This document shows, piece by piece, positions 12,307-23,350 of a stretch of 64,000 bases of DNA. The notes below the pieces were generated by a model that was not told the origin of the DNA, searched no databases, and worked only from the letters and a program-made list of their open reading frames with translations. The translations under genes were made by a program, and so were the position numbers. Location of the stretch: contig NW_023604295.1 in assembly GCF_014898055.3 (NCBI RefSeq), forward strand, positions 93,945,591 through 94,009,590, in the 5' to 3' direction. The first letter of the stretch is position 1. The number at the start of each line of letters is the position of its first letter. This DNA is from Talpa occidentalis (lineage: Eukaryota; Chordata; Mammalia; Eulipotyphla; Talpidae).

Positions 12307-12570
12307 TTATTCTAGATGATTGTATAGAGTTCATTGTTAATTAATATTAGGTTGATGCATCAGAGTGAACGCTTTGCTCATACTCTGCTGATGGTCATAG
12401 AGAATCCAGTTTTTCAGTTTCTGTGAGTTTTACCTGACATTCCTTAGGCCCAGCCTGAATGAGCATGTTTTTTAGATTACTCATTGACATAATATCAATA
12501 GTTCTCTCTAGCATTCGATGCTGCAGAACGAGGTTCTGGTCTGTAGATTTTTGAGGTACAGAGATAACTT
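12026..12570 (+). repeat. Pair of imperfect direct repeats in the short intron
   Basis: A perfect 19-base match (tagatttttgaggtacaga) occurs at 12038-12056 and 12544-12562. It is preceded in both places by aggttctgg with four differing bases between, and followed by related 'taact'. The first copy interrupts the hAT remnant. Confidence 0.85.
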
Positions 12571-13258
12571 GGAGGCTTTTCTGCTGCTCACTCCTAGTGC
12601 CGTGATTCCTGGGACTCTCCTCCTTTGACCCAGAAGCTCCAGCGGCTAGGCAGCTTCCTCAGCACAGGTCTTTTTTTCTTGTGTACTCCAGGCTCCCTCT
12701 TGCTGTCAGTTCTGGCTACTCAGCTCCCACTGACAGAACTGGGAAGGAGTCTCCACATAAGCATCTGAAGCGATTTAGAGGCTGGATTTACGTAGGCCAT
12801 CTTCCCTCGGCCCTATATACCAGGCTATGGTTTGTGTGATTCATACAAGTAAATTATTGTAGGCTTTTAAAGTTTTGTTTTAGCACATTCAGAAGAAATA
12901 TAAAAGTCAAAAGGCAACTTAAATCTATTAGAATAGTATTTTTTTAATGTTACAGAGGTTCCCTTGACAACAAAACTTTTTAAAAATTGTGTTTTCTTTG
13001 TTAATGACTCGAGTCCTCTGTGAACATTGCTCGCTTTCTCTCGTACCCTGTCACCTGCCAGATATAGTTTTCACTCCCTATTTTGAGAAACCCCTGCCCT
13101 TTGCAGTATATATCAGTTAAATCTTTTGTTATTCATTAGGGCCAGGAGCTGAGGCTCTAAAAAAAATTGCCTAGAAAGTGCAAGAAGGAAGAGGCTGTAA
13201 AAATGCATAGTTTATTTTTATTTCCTGTTATACTAAGAAAAAAAATGCTGATATACAT

Positions 13259-13290
13259 TATATATATATATATTTTTTTTCCCCCCCCAG
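13259..13290 (+). promoter_or_regulatory. SLC9A9: Unusual splice acceptor tract (TA)n T8 C8 AG
   Basis: Immediately before the second exon, an alternating TA run (13259-13272) is followed by eight T (13273-13280), eight C (13281-13288) and AG. It serves as the polypyrimidine tract of the acceptor. Confidence 0.85.
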
Positions 13291-13367
13291 AGACACTTTT
13301 TTCAAAACTTAGGATCTATTTTAACATATGCCTTCTTGGGAACTGCCACCTCCTGTGTCGTCATTGG
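13291..13367 (+). CDS. SLC9A9: SLC9A9 (NHE9) next internal coding exon, 77 bp
   Basis: The exon continues the reading frame of the previous exon without a gap: [10 protein letters not shown], then [10 protein letters not shown], then SCVVIG. It therefore completes the YSLKK/RHFF junction and encodes most of the next transmembrane helix of the exchanger. It is 25 codons plus two bases of a glycine codon, so it ends in phase 2, and the donor is a strong gtaagt. The acceptor is odd: a TA repeat, eight T and eight C run straight into AG. A TACTAAG-like branch site lies at 13231-13237 and a ctgat-type alternative near 13248. Relative to human NHE9 as I remember it, Thr replaces Ile in the GTAxSC segment and Val replaces Ile in the CxVIG segment. 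The next exon should begin with the last base of the Gly codon and is not visible in the window. Confidence 0.9.
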
Positions 13368-14379
13368 GTAAGTGACATTTGGAGCTTAAGGTCCATGTGG
13401 CTGTGGAGCCATTGATCTGTGGGAGGAACTTCGCCTTTCCTTTCCTTACATTGGCTGGGTAAATTGTCAATTTTTTCAGTAGATCTCATTATTACATGTT
13501 TCTCTGATTTAATTTCCAAGGCTTACATGTCTTCTGACAAGCACAAGGCTTCAAAGCAAAGCAAACTGGGACTAAATTGCTAGATTTTCTTTGTGAGTTT
13601 TGGACTTCTCTGTCTTGGGAAATATGGATAATTTGGTTTGAGTTATGTGAATCACAATGAATCTTTTTCTTTTCCTTTTTTGCTTGAATAATGCAGATAA
13701 ATACTGCATTCTGTTTACATCTTCTTTGCAACCCTACCTATATTTGACAGGGATATAATAATAACTACATGTCAGGATTTTCTTTTCAAAGGAAAGTTTA
13801 TAAGAGAGTTGTCTGAAATAGACATTTCCAAGTATCAGCTGAGTTGTTTAATGCTGGGATGGCTTTTTGGTCAATACATTATAGAATCCCGGCTTGTTTT
13901 TTTCTCATTATATTTTATAGGTTGTGCTGCTAAGCCTCATGTCTAAAGATATAGACTCTGACTTGCAGCTTATCATAAAGCAAAATGTAGTACAAAATGG
14001 TGAAGTCAATCCAATTCATTTATAATCCTGTCCAATACATTAAACCTCTCCACTTTAGAAATCACATACAGCAGCTCTATGATGGTGTAGATGTCTTAAA
14101 CTATCTGAAATAGCCAACTCTACCCTTAAATTTTACTGCATACAGCTGTTGTACCCTGGCACCAGAAACTGATGCTAAGAGCACACACTAGTCACTTGTC
14201 CAGCCTTCCCTTATGAAGTATTTAGTGTGTGTCCCTGAAAGGCTACTTGGACCTGAAAGCAGGGAAGGTTTATGTTTAATTTGCTGTTAAATTTATATTG
14301 ATTCAAGCCTAGAACAATTCAGACTATATTACATGAAAATGTCCCGCATTGGTTAAGGCTTATTGCAGTGAGGAAGCTA

Positions 14380-14690
14380 AAGATTTTGGCACCAGGCCTG
14401 TAGATTGGGGAGCTCCATCAGGTCTAGTCACCTAGGAAGGCTTTGAACTAATTGTGACTGAAGACATTGCTGATTTGCATGTTCGGGGAAGGGTGTTCAG
14501 TTCTGTGGTAAATATGCAAATTTCAGAGCTGGCAAGGGCCTCAGAGATCTGTGTAATTAAAGATCCTCATTCTGAAATGAGAAAGTGACATCTTGAAAGG
14601 CTAATTAATTGGCTCAGTCCCACCATTTGTGAGAGGAAGGATCATAGGCAGAATTCAGAACTTCATTTCTGGACCCAGCAAGATGTCCCA
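14380..14690. mobile_element. Ancient SINE/LINE fragment (MIR3/L3-like)
   Basis: The order 'agagctggcaagggcctcag' then 'agatctgtgtaatta' then 'tcattctgaaatgagaaagt' follows an old mammalian repeat ('agctggaagggacc' ... 'agatgaggaaactg'). The remainder of 13370-15230 holds nothing I recognise. Confidence 0.4.
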
Positions 14691-15234
14691 TCACCTTCCC
14701 TTCCTTTAGCAGTCTCTTGAATTTTTGTACACTGTTCTTACACATTCAAAGAAAACCCTGAGATGTGTAGACACTCAACAAATGTTCATTGGTTTATCAA
14801 AAAGATTGATTTTTCAGCAGCTCTGTAGTATGAGTGTCTGAAATTTATAATGGGTCCAAATTTTAAACTCATGGACAGTATTGTCACATCATGGCGTGAC
14901 CAGTATCTTTTACATACTAATTTTCAATATGCTAAAGTACATGCAATTATATGATATGCTTTCACCATTATGGAAAAGGCGTATAAATCCATTTTTCAAA
15001 TGCAACAATGTATAATGTATGTGTGTTGCATATAACTGACTCATTCTAAAAATACTCAGTTCAAGGGGTCTGGTGATACTCATTTATTAAAGTTAAGAAC
15101 CTCTTCTAAATTGATTTTAAGGTGCAATCAATAATTTATAATGGAAAAGTGATCTGAATAAAAAGTACTGCCCTGGAACAACTTTTAGAATCATATTTGT
15201 TGTTGAACTGGGCATAATCTGAAGAATGAAATCT

Positions 15235-15499
15235 GTTTTTTAAAAAGATTTATTTATTTATGCATACAAAATCTGGGGTACAGGCCAGAGGTGCAAGGGG
15301 TAAGAGGATTCACCAGAGATACAGTAGGGACCAGAACAGGTGGATTGACTGAAACACACTGCTGAGGGGAGCAGCGGGCAAGTCAGGAGAGGCTGCTGCA
15401 GCATGTGGGTCACCTCCCTGGCTGGGAATCAAACTCAAGCTGTACTGCAGATAGTTTCATAGCACTGATGCTTAACTCTTTGCACTACCAGGGAGACAC
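15235..15499 (-). mobile_element. tRNA-derived SINE, older subtype
   Basis: Tail 'ctttttaaaaaac' and AAATAAATAAATC on the minus strand; head region diverged (ends gggagacac). Flanked by a 16-base duplication with one mismatch, 15219-15234 (ctgaagaatgaaatct) and 15500-15515 (ctgaaaaatgaaatct). Confidence 0.9.
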
Positions 15500-15529
15500 C
15501 TGAAAAATGAAATCTTGTAGGGTGTTTTC

Positions 15530-16450
15530 TTAATGAGAGTCAGAAGAAATAGGTAGTTTAAAGATTTTAGGATCTTATCTATCCAGATAAGGGAAACCAC
15601 TGAAAAGTCTAGCTTGAATATGGAAAGATCAGATGTCTACTACACAAAGATCATTCTGCTGGCATGTGAAGGAAAAAATTTGAAGTGGAAAAAGAGGGCA
15701 GGTAGGCATTCAAGAGGCACTTTCTTTAGGTCAGGTTGGGAGAAAAGAAAAAGAGGTTGGGAGAAAAGAGGGCCTGGCCTCAGGCAGTGAGAGTAAAGTT
15801 GGGTATGGGGTTACCAGCCCCACATGGTAGAGGGAGATGGGATCGTCCAGGACAAGCGTGTGATAAGGAGGCAAAGGTACTTGCACAATAGCACGACTAG
15901 AAGGAAATGAGAAGGCAGCCACAAATGCCTAACAAGTATTGGGCCCAAGAAGCAGCAAGAAAACCAGTAGGGAATGTGTCTGAAAGTCAACAAAAGACAA
16001 CGAGGAGAGTGAACAGCATCCTAACAGGAGCTGCCAAGTCGGGCAGGGACTGGAGTATACACAGGGCTTCAGGGAAGATGGACTGTCTGGGTTTGGGCAG
16101 ATATACTCATTCTTGCATGAAGAGGGCAGGAAGAAGGACAGTCCATCATACTGGACTCTGAGAACAATTCACAGAGGCATATATTGGAGAGCAATGACAG
16201 TTGGATTTTCCAGGCCATCAAGTGAATTAATTCTGGTGAGTGTGGGGAACATATAAGCTTCCAAGTTGGAAGCAGGTTTTACAGAGCAATTTAAGAGAAT
16301 GTGGAAACTAAAATGCTGGGCAGTCAGCTGACAGATGGCCCTGACCCAGGCTTAGAAATGTATGAGAAAGCGTAAAGTGCATGAAGAGTGATTACAGGAC
16401 ATGAATGAAGTTCGGCTCATGGGTCATCATCTTCTGTAAGTAAAGATGAT
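15530..16450. mobile_element. Ancient dispersed repeat, unnamed family
   Basis: Segments such as 'gatcattctgctggcatgtg', 'gaagatggactgtctggg' and 'gacccaggcttagaaatg' resemble a long old mammalian repeat also seen near 23100, 24370 and 58570. Alignment is diffuse, so the boundaries are approximate. Confidence 0.3.
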
Positions 16451-17094
16451 TTTAAATCAAATCCCAGGATGGTTGCAGAGCTGGACTCAGATGCTATATA
16501 GCAATTGAGGGCATTGTGTTCATTTGAATGAAAAAATTCTTAATTTTTATTAACATCATATCATTTTAGAAATTAGATGTAAACCATCTTTCATGTTGCC
16601 TTGCAGAGTTTAACAGTGTTCTTCTAGCGGTAAGATCATAGGAACTTCAAAATTTTTGAAGGATGGATTGTTCTTAAAGAATTCAGCCACTTTTTCTAGT
16701 TCTCTCCTCATTTTATCACTTACGAAATATTATCTTAAATGTATCTTTACTTTTAAGTAAAACCCTTATATTTGAAATATAAGGGTTCTCTATTCATCTC
16801 CTCATTCTGGGAACTATTCCTTTATCTTTGACCCAATGTCTCCACCCTTATGTGCCATCCGGACATATTATCACCATGACAACAACCCAATGCTTACTGT
16901 CAGCACACCATTTTATCCTAAGAACACATTTGTATCCACGAAAGTCTTCTTTCAGAGCAATGAAAGAAGTTACTTTAGTTTCTCTGTTAAGGAAGAGGAA
17001 TTAAAACAGATCCCATAGTTTCAAAACTGTTTGGAGAAAGAGACAGTGATATAAATAATGAAGAATGAGGTATTTTTGAGAATAGCTCACTTTT

Positions 17095-17262
17095 TAAGTC
17101 TTACCAGGTGCCAGATGCTGACCTATGCCTTTAACACACATTATCTCATTTTATTCTCACAATGCCATCCTGAGTTAGGTACAATTACTATCCTCATTTA
17201 CATACAAGGATACTGAAGCTGAGACTTGTCCATAATTACACAATAAGTACATGAAAATAAAC
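17095..17262 (-). mobile_element. MIR SINE, antisense
   Basis: 'cattatctcattttattctc', 'actatcctcatttacatac' and 'ggatactgaagctgag' match the reverse-complement MIR core. Confidence 0.75.
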
Positions 17263-17507
17263 AGAGCCAGTCTGACTTCAGAATGCACATGATCACCTTT
17301 TCATTTCCTTCTAATATGATATTTTACATTTCCTGCAATGTTTTGCCATTGCTAGCATTAAGACAAAGCATTCAGACAAAACAAGTCCTCAGTAATCTCC
17401 AATTCTTACATTTATCACCATGGCTAGCAATTATGAAAAATCTGAATATTTAAGCATGGGTTTTGGCTGTAATGCAAAGTAGAAATGATACTTGTCTTTT
17501 CTTTTTT

Positions 17508-17773
17508 TTAAGATTTATTTATTTATGCATATAAGAGCTGGGGTACAGGCCAGAGATGGGCGGGGGGAGAGAGGATTCACCAGAGACAGAGTGGGGAGCA
17601 GAACAGGCAGACTGACTGAAACACACTGCTGAGGGAAGCAGCAGGTGAAATAGGAGAGGTCTGCCTCGCCACATGGGTTTCTCTCTGGCCGGCCGGGGAT
17701 CAAACTCATGCTGCAGTGGCTGCAGAAATCTTCATAGTGCGGTGCTTTAATCCCTTGTGCCACCAGGGAGGCC
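17508..17773 (-). mobile_element. tRNA-derived SINE, older subtype
   Basis: Flanked by a 17-base duplication cttgtcttttctttttt at 17491-17507 and 17774-17790. Minus-strand head GGCCTCCCTGGTGGCACAAG. Confidence 0.9.
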
Positions 17774-17794
17774 CTTGTCTTTTCTTTTTTCTAT

Positions 17795-18300
17795 TAATTT
17801 CTTTTTTAAATTGTGGTAGCATTAAGAGCCTCCTCATTGGGTGTTGCCACCGTAGGGCACCCACCATCAAATCTCCAATAGTCTACCACCACAGTCCATT
17901 GTGATTCCTTCCTTCCCTCTTTGTTCCTACCTTCCACCACCCGCCCCTCTGCCCTTTGTATGCATCATTTCTATAGTGAATTTTCAAGGGTTAGTTTTTA
18001 AATTTGTCTTTCTCTGATTTTTAGTTTGGTTTTTCTGTATTACACATATTAGTGACACCATCTAGTAAAACCTGTCTTGGATGGTATGAACCCATTTTAC
18101 TTGGTTAGAATTGCTGGACTCTGGGTAACTTACTCTGGAATTCTGCATTCATAAGTGTGAGGTCGTTTATATTATTCATGTCAGTATTCCTCAGGAGGAT
18201 TGATCTTCTTGTTGGCCTCCATAATATATAGCTTACAGTGCCTGACTCTGCCCTCGGTGTCACTCATTTGTTGATCTGGGGTCATTATGTTAAAGTCCTT
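17795..18300 (-). mobile_element. Probable L1M 3'-UTR fragment, antisense
   Basis: 'aaattgtggtagcattaaga', 'ccaccatcaaatctcc' and 'tttttctgtattacacatat' follow the order of an old L1 3' end in antisense, with low similarity. Confidence 0.35.
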
Positions 18301-18484
18301 GGTGCTAATTCTAGAATTGCTGTTGCGAGCCCAAAATTGCTAACACCTAAACCTGAAACAAGGAATACGCTTGCTAGTTTAGAATCAAAACCTAAACATA
18401 GTTAGTTTATAGGTGGCGGTCAAGTGATAATTCTGTGTCTTAAGCACTACCCTGGGAAAGAGAATGCCTGAAAGCAGAGTTCTT

Positions 18485-18513
18485 TTTCTTCTTCTTTTTT
18501 TTTTTTTTTAGAT

Positions 18514-18572
<59 letters not shown>

Positions 18573-18820
18573 TACAAGCACTGGGTACAGTCAGAAGCAC
18601 GGGAGGGTGAGAGAATTCACCAGAGCCAGAGCGGGGAGCAGAGCAGGCAGAAGGACCGAAGTACACTGCTGAGGGGAGCAGCGGGCAGCAGGAGAGGTCT
18701 GTGCGCCATGTGGGACCCTCCTCCAGTGGCCGGGAAGCAGCCGGGGATTGAACCAGTGCTGCAGAGGCTGCGGGCAGCTTCGCAACCCAGTGCTCAACCG
18801 CTGCGCCACCGGGGAGGCCC
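18485..18820 (-). mobile_element. tRNA-derived SINE, young subtype
   Basis: A full-length copy with an expanded ATTT tail (about 18513-18573). It is flanked by a perfect 16-base duplication tgaaagcagagttctt at 18469-18484 and 18821-18836. By eye it differs from the copy at 22441-22743 at only about ten positions over some 235 bases. Confidence 0.95.
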
Positions 18821-19209
18821 TGAAAGCAGAGTTCTTAATCCAGGAATTGCAGACCCCATGGTGGTACATAGATGGACTTAAGAGAAGCAGTGATCCTCTT
18901 TATCTATGCATTTTTCATAGATCTCGCTTTCATTAGATTCTTTAGGGAATTGCAATCCACAAACACAAAGAATCAGTGTTTTCCAAGAGGAGCAAAGAGG
19001 TAGTAGGCATAGAAAGGATTTTATGTACTTCCATAGTAAATTAGAACCGAAGAGTACACTAGATGTGGCTATAAAGTCTGAAAGTATGTGAGCTATAATT
19101 TTCTCATGTACTATGATATAATAACAAACAAGTTATTATGTATTTGTGTGATTCCCGACATCATGGCCATCCTGTATACATAACCTAAGAGAAGAAGGTG
19201 GTAGGGTCT

Positions 19210-20092
19210 GCAAATGCATATTCATTTTTATAAAATAATGCAAAATTGTTTTCCCAAGTGGTTGTATCAATTTTACCTATTAATTTTTGGTACACTAGTA
19301 AGTGTGAAATGAAATTAAACTGTGGTCTTCGTTTCTAATTCCCTGATTGTTAATGAAGTTGATTGTATTTCCATATACTTGTTCCATTTTCTATTGAGTT
19401 ATTTTTTTATATTTTCACTCACTTGCCAGATTCTTTATATGTTCCACATGTTAATTCATAATATCAGCTACATATATTACAAATATTTTATAGTGGTTTG
19501 TGTCTTGTGCTTTAAATTTCTTCATGTTATCTTTAAATTTTTTTCTTTTATAGTTAACATCTTTATATTTCATCTAATAAATTTTGTCCTATACCAGAGT
19601 CAAAGATACAGTATTCTAAAAAAGTGTTTCAAAGTTTTGTCCTTTGCAGTAAGTTCATTTCCTGGCACTGATTTTTGTATATGATATGAAGTAGATATAC
19701 AATTAATTTTTCCTCTCAATTGGCTATTCGATTATTCTTAAATCTTTCATTTTCTACTCCTGACCTCCTCCAGTACCTACAATGCCTTCTGTGCTACAAA
19801 TTGTAGTTTCTATTCTAGAACCTTAATTCTGTTTTATCAGCTAAGCTATCCCTGTACCAATACCATACTATTTAGCCCTCATTATTTTAGCTTTTTTAGT
19901 CTTTTTATCTTATAAACTAAGACAAAAAGGATATTACTTTTCTGAAGTAACTTGTCTATTATTAGTTCTTTACTCTTATGTAAATTTACTCCATCTATGA
20001 GCATATAATTTTAAAATGTATAAATATTATATACTTTGTATATGTTTTTATACCTTATAACTACTTCTGAGATTTTCCTTGCATATGTGTGC
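19210..20092 (-). mobile_element. L1M ORF2 segment, inverted half of a twin-primed L1
   Basis: Reads as antisense L1. From left to right it carries 'cccaagtggttgtatcaatt' (complement of the 'ggtacaaccactttgg' region), 'aattccctgattgttaatga', 'cttgccagattctttatatg' and 'ccaataccatactatttagc'. That is progressively more upstream ORF2 sequence. The 120-codon frame at 19322-19684 lies on the opposite strand of L1 and is meaningless. Confidence 0.65.
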
Positions 20093-20632
20093 CAGAAGAT
20101 ATGTATAAAAATATTTGTAGCAACACTGTTCACAGTAGCAGAAACTTAGAAACAACTCAGATTCCACTGAAAGCAGATTAGGAAAATAAAATCATGTAAC
20201 ATCGTAAAAAATCAGCAGTGGAAAAATAATGAAATAAAGTTGCCTATGACATTAGGGATAAATCTTAGAAACATAATGCAAGAACAATAAAGCAAGTCCT
20301 GTCAGGCTGTGTGTAGTGTGACACTATTTTCATCAATGGTCACAATCATACAATGTTGTTTGAGCACCTATGCATGTAGCTGAGGCAGCATGTGTGATAT
20401 GTGTAGTAAGTAAAGGCATTCAAAACACAAAATTCAGTGAAGTGGTAATTTGCGGGGGTGAAAGAAAAGGGGATGGAGAGAAACACATAGGAAAGATAAG
20501 CTATGGAAAATGTTCTGGCTTATGGTTTGGAGTTTGTTTCCAGGTAACCAATGTATTATTATAATTTATAACTTGCACATGCACCTTATGTATAATTTTT
20601 CATGTATTATAGTTCAAAGAAAAGGGAAAAAA
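20093..20632 (+). mobile_element. L1M 3' end, sense half of the same inverted L1
   Basis: Begins with 'tttgtagcaacactgttcac' and 'cagaaacttagaaacaactc', the part of L1 that directly follows the end of the inverted segment. It continues through 'ggtaatttgcgggggtg' and ends in an A-rich tail near 20610-20632. Confidence 0.65.
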
Positions 20633-20814
20633 GGTAGGAGTTATTTAATAGATTTATAAAATGTCTCTTCTATTTCTGAGGAACTGATTCTCCTATTGTT
20701 TCCGCCTGTGTTTCAGTAAGAACGACGCTGGTTGGCAGGCAGCAGCTGAGAGACATAAGTGCCAAGAGTGTTTCTGCCAGTTCCCTGAATTCATTATTAT
20801 CAGTCACAAAGCCC

Positions 20815-20890
20815 TATATTTTTCCTCTCTCTTCTCCTATCTATCTTCCTCTCTCCCTTCTCTCCCCCTCCTTTCCCCCTCCTCCCAGCC
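20815..20890. repeat. Pyrimidine tract
   Basis: About 75 bases almost entirely C and T. No splice site with a credible exon follows. The rest of 20640-21840 holds nothing I recognise. Confidence 0.8.
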
Positions 20891-21839
20891 CTGCTTTCTT
20901 CCTGTCCTGTGAGGCCCCTCTGGGGCACTGCTCTCTGAGACTCCATTTTCAGCAGGTTGCAAACCAGCAGAGCTCAGGGAGGCTGTATGGAGTCAGACTT
21001 TAGTCTTTATGGCCCCATGCCTCCTCAGTGCTTTCACTTACTCTGGATTCAGAGTGGCGCAGTAATAGCTATCACTGGTGTCAAAGACAAAAATAAATAC
21101 CCCGCTGCCCTACACAGCCAAATAAGAAAAAATAATCTCTAATCTGTCAAGTACAGGCTGAGCTGCTTAGCAGTGTGGTTTCTCATATTCATATCACAGC
21201 AGGCGCAGGCTGTATTTCTGGCAGCGGAGAGGAGGCTGAACTTTATAGAAAAAGAAACAAAAGGTAGGACAGTGCTGTGCAGAACAGCAGAGATACACTT
21301 TGGAGGTAGAGGAGGCGAAGTCATCAGGGCATAGACCTTGTGCATCAGTCACCAACCCAGTCCTAGCACAACCTGCAAGACAGCGAGAGTGAGAAAGACA
21401 GGACAGAGAAAAATAAGCAAATTCTGGGAGAATCAAAAAGGAAGAGAATGTTGGAAATCATGGGGAAGGAAAAAACTGAGATGCGAGATTGTGGAGGTGA
21501 AAAGAGAATTGTCTAAGGAAAGAAAAAATGAATATGAATAATTGAAACATACTCTAGTCTGAAAGAGATTTTACCTGAGAATCTCACTTTTAAACGACTT
21601 ATCCTAAGGATTCTAACTATGGGATTGCTTTTAAATGAAATATTCAAGCCTTGCAATTACCCAGTTCACCTTCATTCTCCATTACCCTCAGGCTCAAAGT
21701 TAAACATTCTTCTTAATTTAACCAAAATCTCCTGGACTGGATACAGTAAATTATGGCTCAGCTTATACACACTCTCACACACTCACTCACTATTCAGAGA
21801 GATGGTGAAGAAATAAGGGAAATATGTCCATTTCTGTAT

Positions 21840-22090
21840 AACAAACCACTTCTAAACTAGTGACTTAAGACAGCAGCACTCTTACCAGCACACAATTCTA
21901 TGGCACATCAGTGTATGTGGGAGTCAGCTGGGCAGCTCTGTGGTTCTCAGTTTATGTTCCTCACGTGACCACATTCAGCTGGTGGCTTGAGTGAAATTAG
22001 GTGGTCTCAGGTGAGCTTACTCTCAAGCCTGATGACTGGTTCTGACTGTTGACTCGAGACCGCAGGTGGGATGACTTAAAAATGGAAAGC
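21840..22090. mobile_element. Ancient interspersed repeat ('ataacaaacc' family)
   Basis: 'tataacaaaccacttctaaa', 'ctagtgacttaagacagcag' and 'gtgggagtcagctgggcag' match the same old repeat as 4580-4960 and 38070-38460. Confidence 0.45.
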
Positions 22091-22149
22091 CCCATGAGTC
22101 CCTCACCAAAGTATAAACTACAACATTGCCAAATCTCTCAACCTTATCC

Positions 22150-22440
22150 GTGTGGTCTTCCTCAGTTTCTTTTCCCCCTGTGCCCAGAGGTAAATCCTAT
22201 CCTTAATTTTAATATAGTTTTTTCATGTGCTTTGGAGCTTTATAAAAACAGTATCATATCTTACATTATGAAGCCATTTGCTTTTTCTGCCATTCATGAT
22301 TTTTTCTAGGAGTTGTAGTTGTTCATTTTCAGAGGTTTGAGGGTCCTCCACACAGCTTTCCATAGTTGCTGGACCAGTTTGCATTCTCACTAGCAGAATA
22401 TCACACTATATTAATTGTTGCTGCTTTTTAGTAGCTAACT
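22150..22440 (-). mobile_element. L1M 3' end fragment, antisense
   Basis: 'tgcccagaggtaaatcctat', 'ttataaaaacagtatcatat', 'acacagctttccatagttgc' and 'ggaccagtttgcattctcac' follow the antisense L1M 3' region. Confidence 0.6.
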
Positions 22441-23350
22441 TTTTTTTTTAAGATTTAACTTCTTTTTTTTTTTTAAGATTTATTTATTTATTTATACAAG
22501 CACTGGGTACAGTCAGAAGCGCGGGGAGGGTGAGAGAATTCACCAGAGCCAGAGCGGGGAGCAGAGCAGGCAGAAGGACCGAAGTACACTGCTGAGGGGA
22601 GCAACGGGTGGCAGGAGAGGTCTGTGCGCCATGTGGGACCCTCCTCCGGTGGCCGGGGAGCAGCCGGGGATTGAACCAGTGCTGCAGAGGCTGCGGGCAG
22701 CTTTGCAACCCAGCGCTCAACCGCTGCGCCACCGGGGAGGCCCTAGTAGCTAACTCTTGATCACTAATAAGACAAATCTTACCTCCTGCTCTGTATTTTT
22801 CCTTATTAACATATCTATTTGAGTTTTTCTTTTATTGTAAATTTTTTAAATAGTTTAATTCATTGAATTCTTTGAATCACTGTGTTAGCATTTTAATTCA
22901 AGTTGTATCAAACCTATAAATCAGTTTAGGGATTACTGATATTTATAATCCTGTCTTTCTATTATTAAAACTTGGTATCTCACCTCCTACTTCAGTTTTC
23001 AAAAGTTTCCACCATAAGATTATCAAACAACCTTTCAACATTTTCCTCCTAAGAAGAGTATAGTACATTATGGTTTTATTTTCAACATTTTGTTTCTAAG
23101 TGTTATAATTTAACAGTCCTGATGAGCAAGAAAATAGCCCAGTGCCAGCTGGTCTGGAGCTTACAGTGTAATGAGGGAGGTGAGCATTCATGAGGGAGTC
23201 ACACAAACAGCCAGAAAAGTTCACGGGTGGTGAGTGAGAGCAAGGACAAGCGGATGGTCCCAGAAATAATAGAATTGGAGGACTTGCTTTAAGGCGATGC
23301 CTGGTGTGGTAAGAGCTGGAATGAGCTTTATAAAAACAGTATCATATCTT
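22235..23350 (+). repeat. 28-base perfect direct repeat, 1088 bases apart
   Basis: Positions 22235-22262 and 23323-23350 are identical (starts gagctttataaaaacag, ends tcatatctt). The left copy lies in an antisense L1M fragment, while the surroundings of the right copy look unrelated to L1. Confidence 0.9.
22441..22743 (-). mobile_element. tRNA-derived SINE, young subtype
   Basis: Flanked by the duplication tagtagctaact at 22429-22440 and 22744-22755. The tail region contains a doubled 'ttttttaagattt' start. Head GGGCCTCCCCGGTGGCGCAG. Confidence 0.95.

Larger units (their letters stand above)
11785..13290 (+). other. SLC9A9: SLC9A9 short intron between the two exons (1506 bp)
   Basis: A complete intron from GT (gtaaat) to AG (ccccag). 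It holds a hAT DNA transposon remnant at about 11950-12306 and an imperfect direct repeat described separately. The stretch 12360-12840 is not recognised. Confidence 0.85.

Noticed and set aside
13167..13415. 82-codon frame across the second exon
   Set aside because: It crosses the exon in a different frame from NHE9 and starts in the intron. The conserved protein is in the spliced frame.
19322..19684. 120-codon hydrophobic frame
   Set aside because: It is the reverse strand of an old L1 ORF2 fragment; the Phe/Ile richness comes from AT-rich sequence.
20815..20890. Long pyrimidine tract as a splice acceptor for the next exon
   Set aside because: No NHE9-like coding sequence follows it in any frame.
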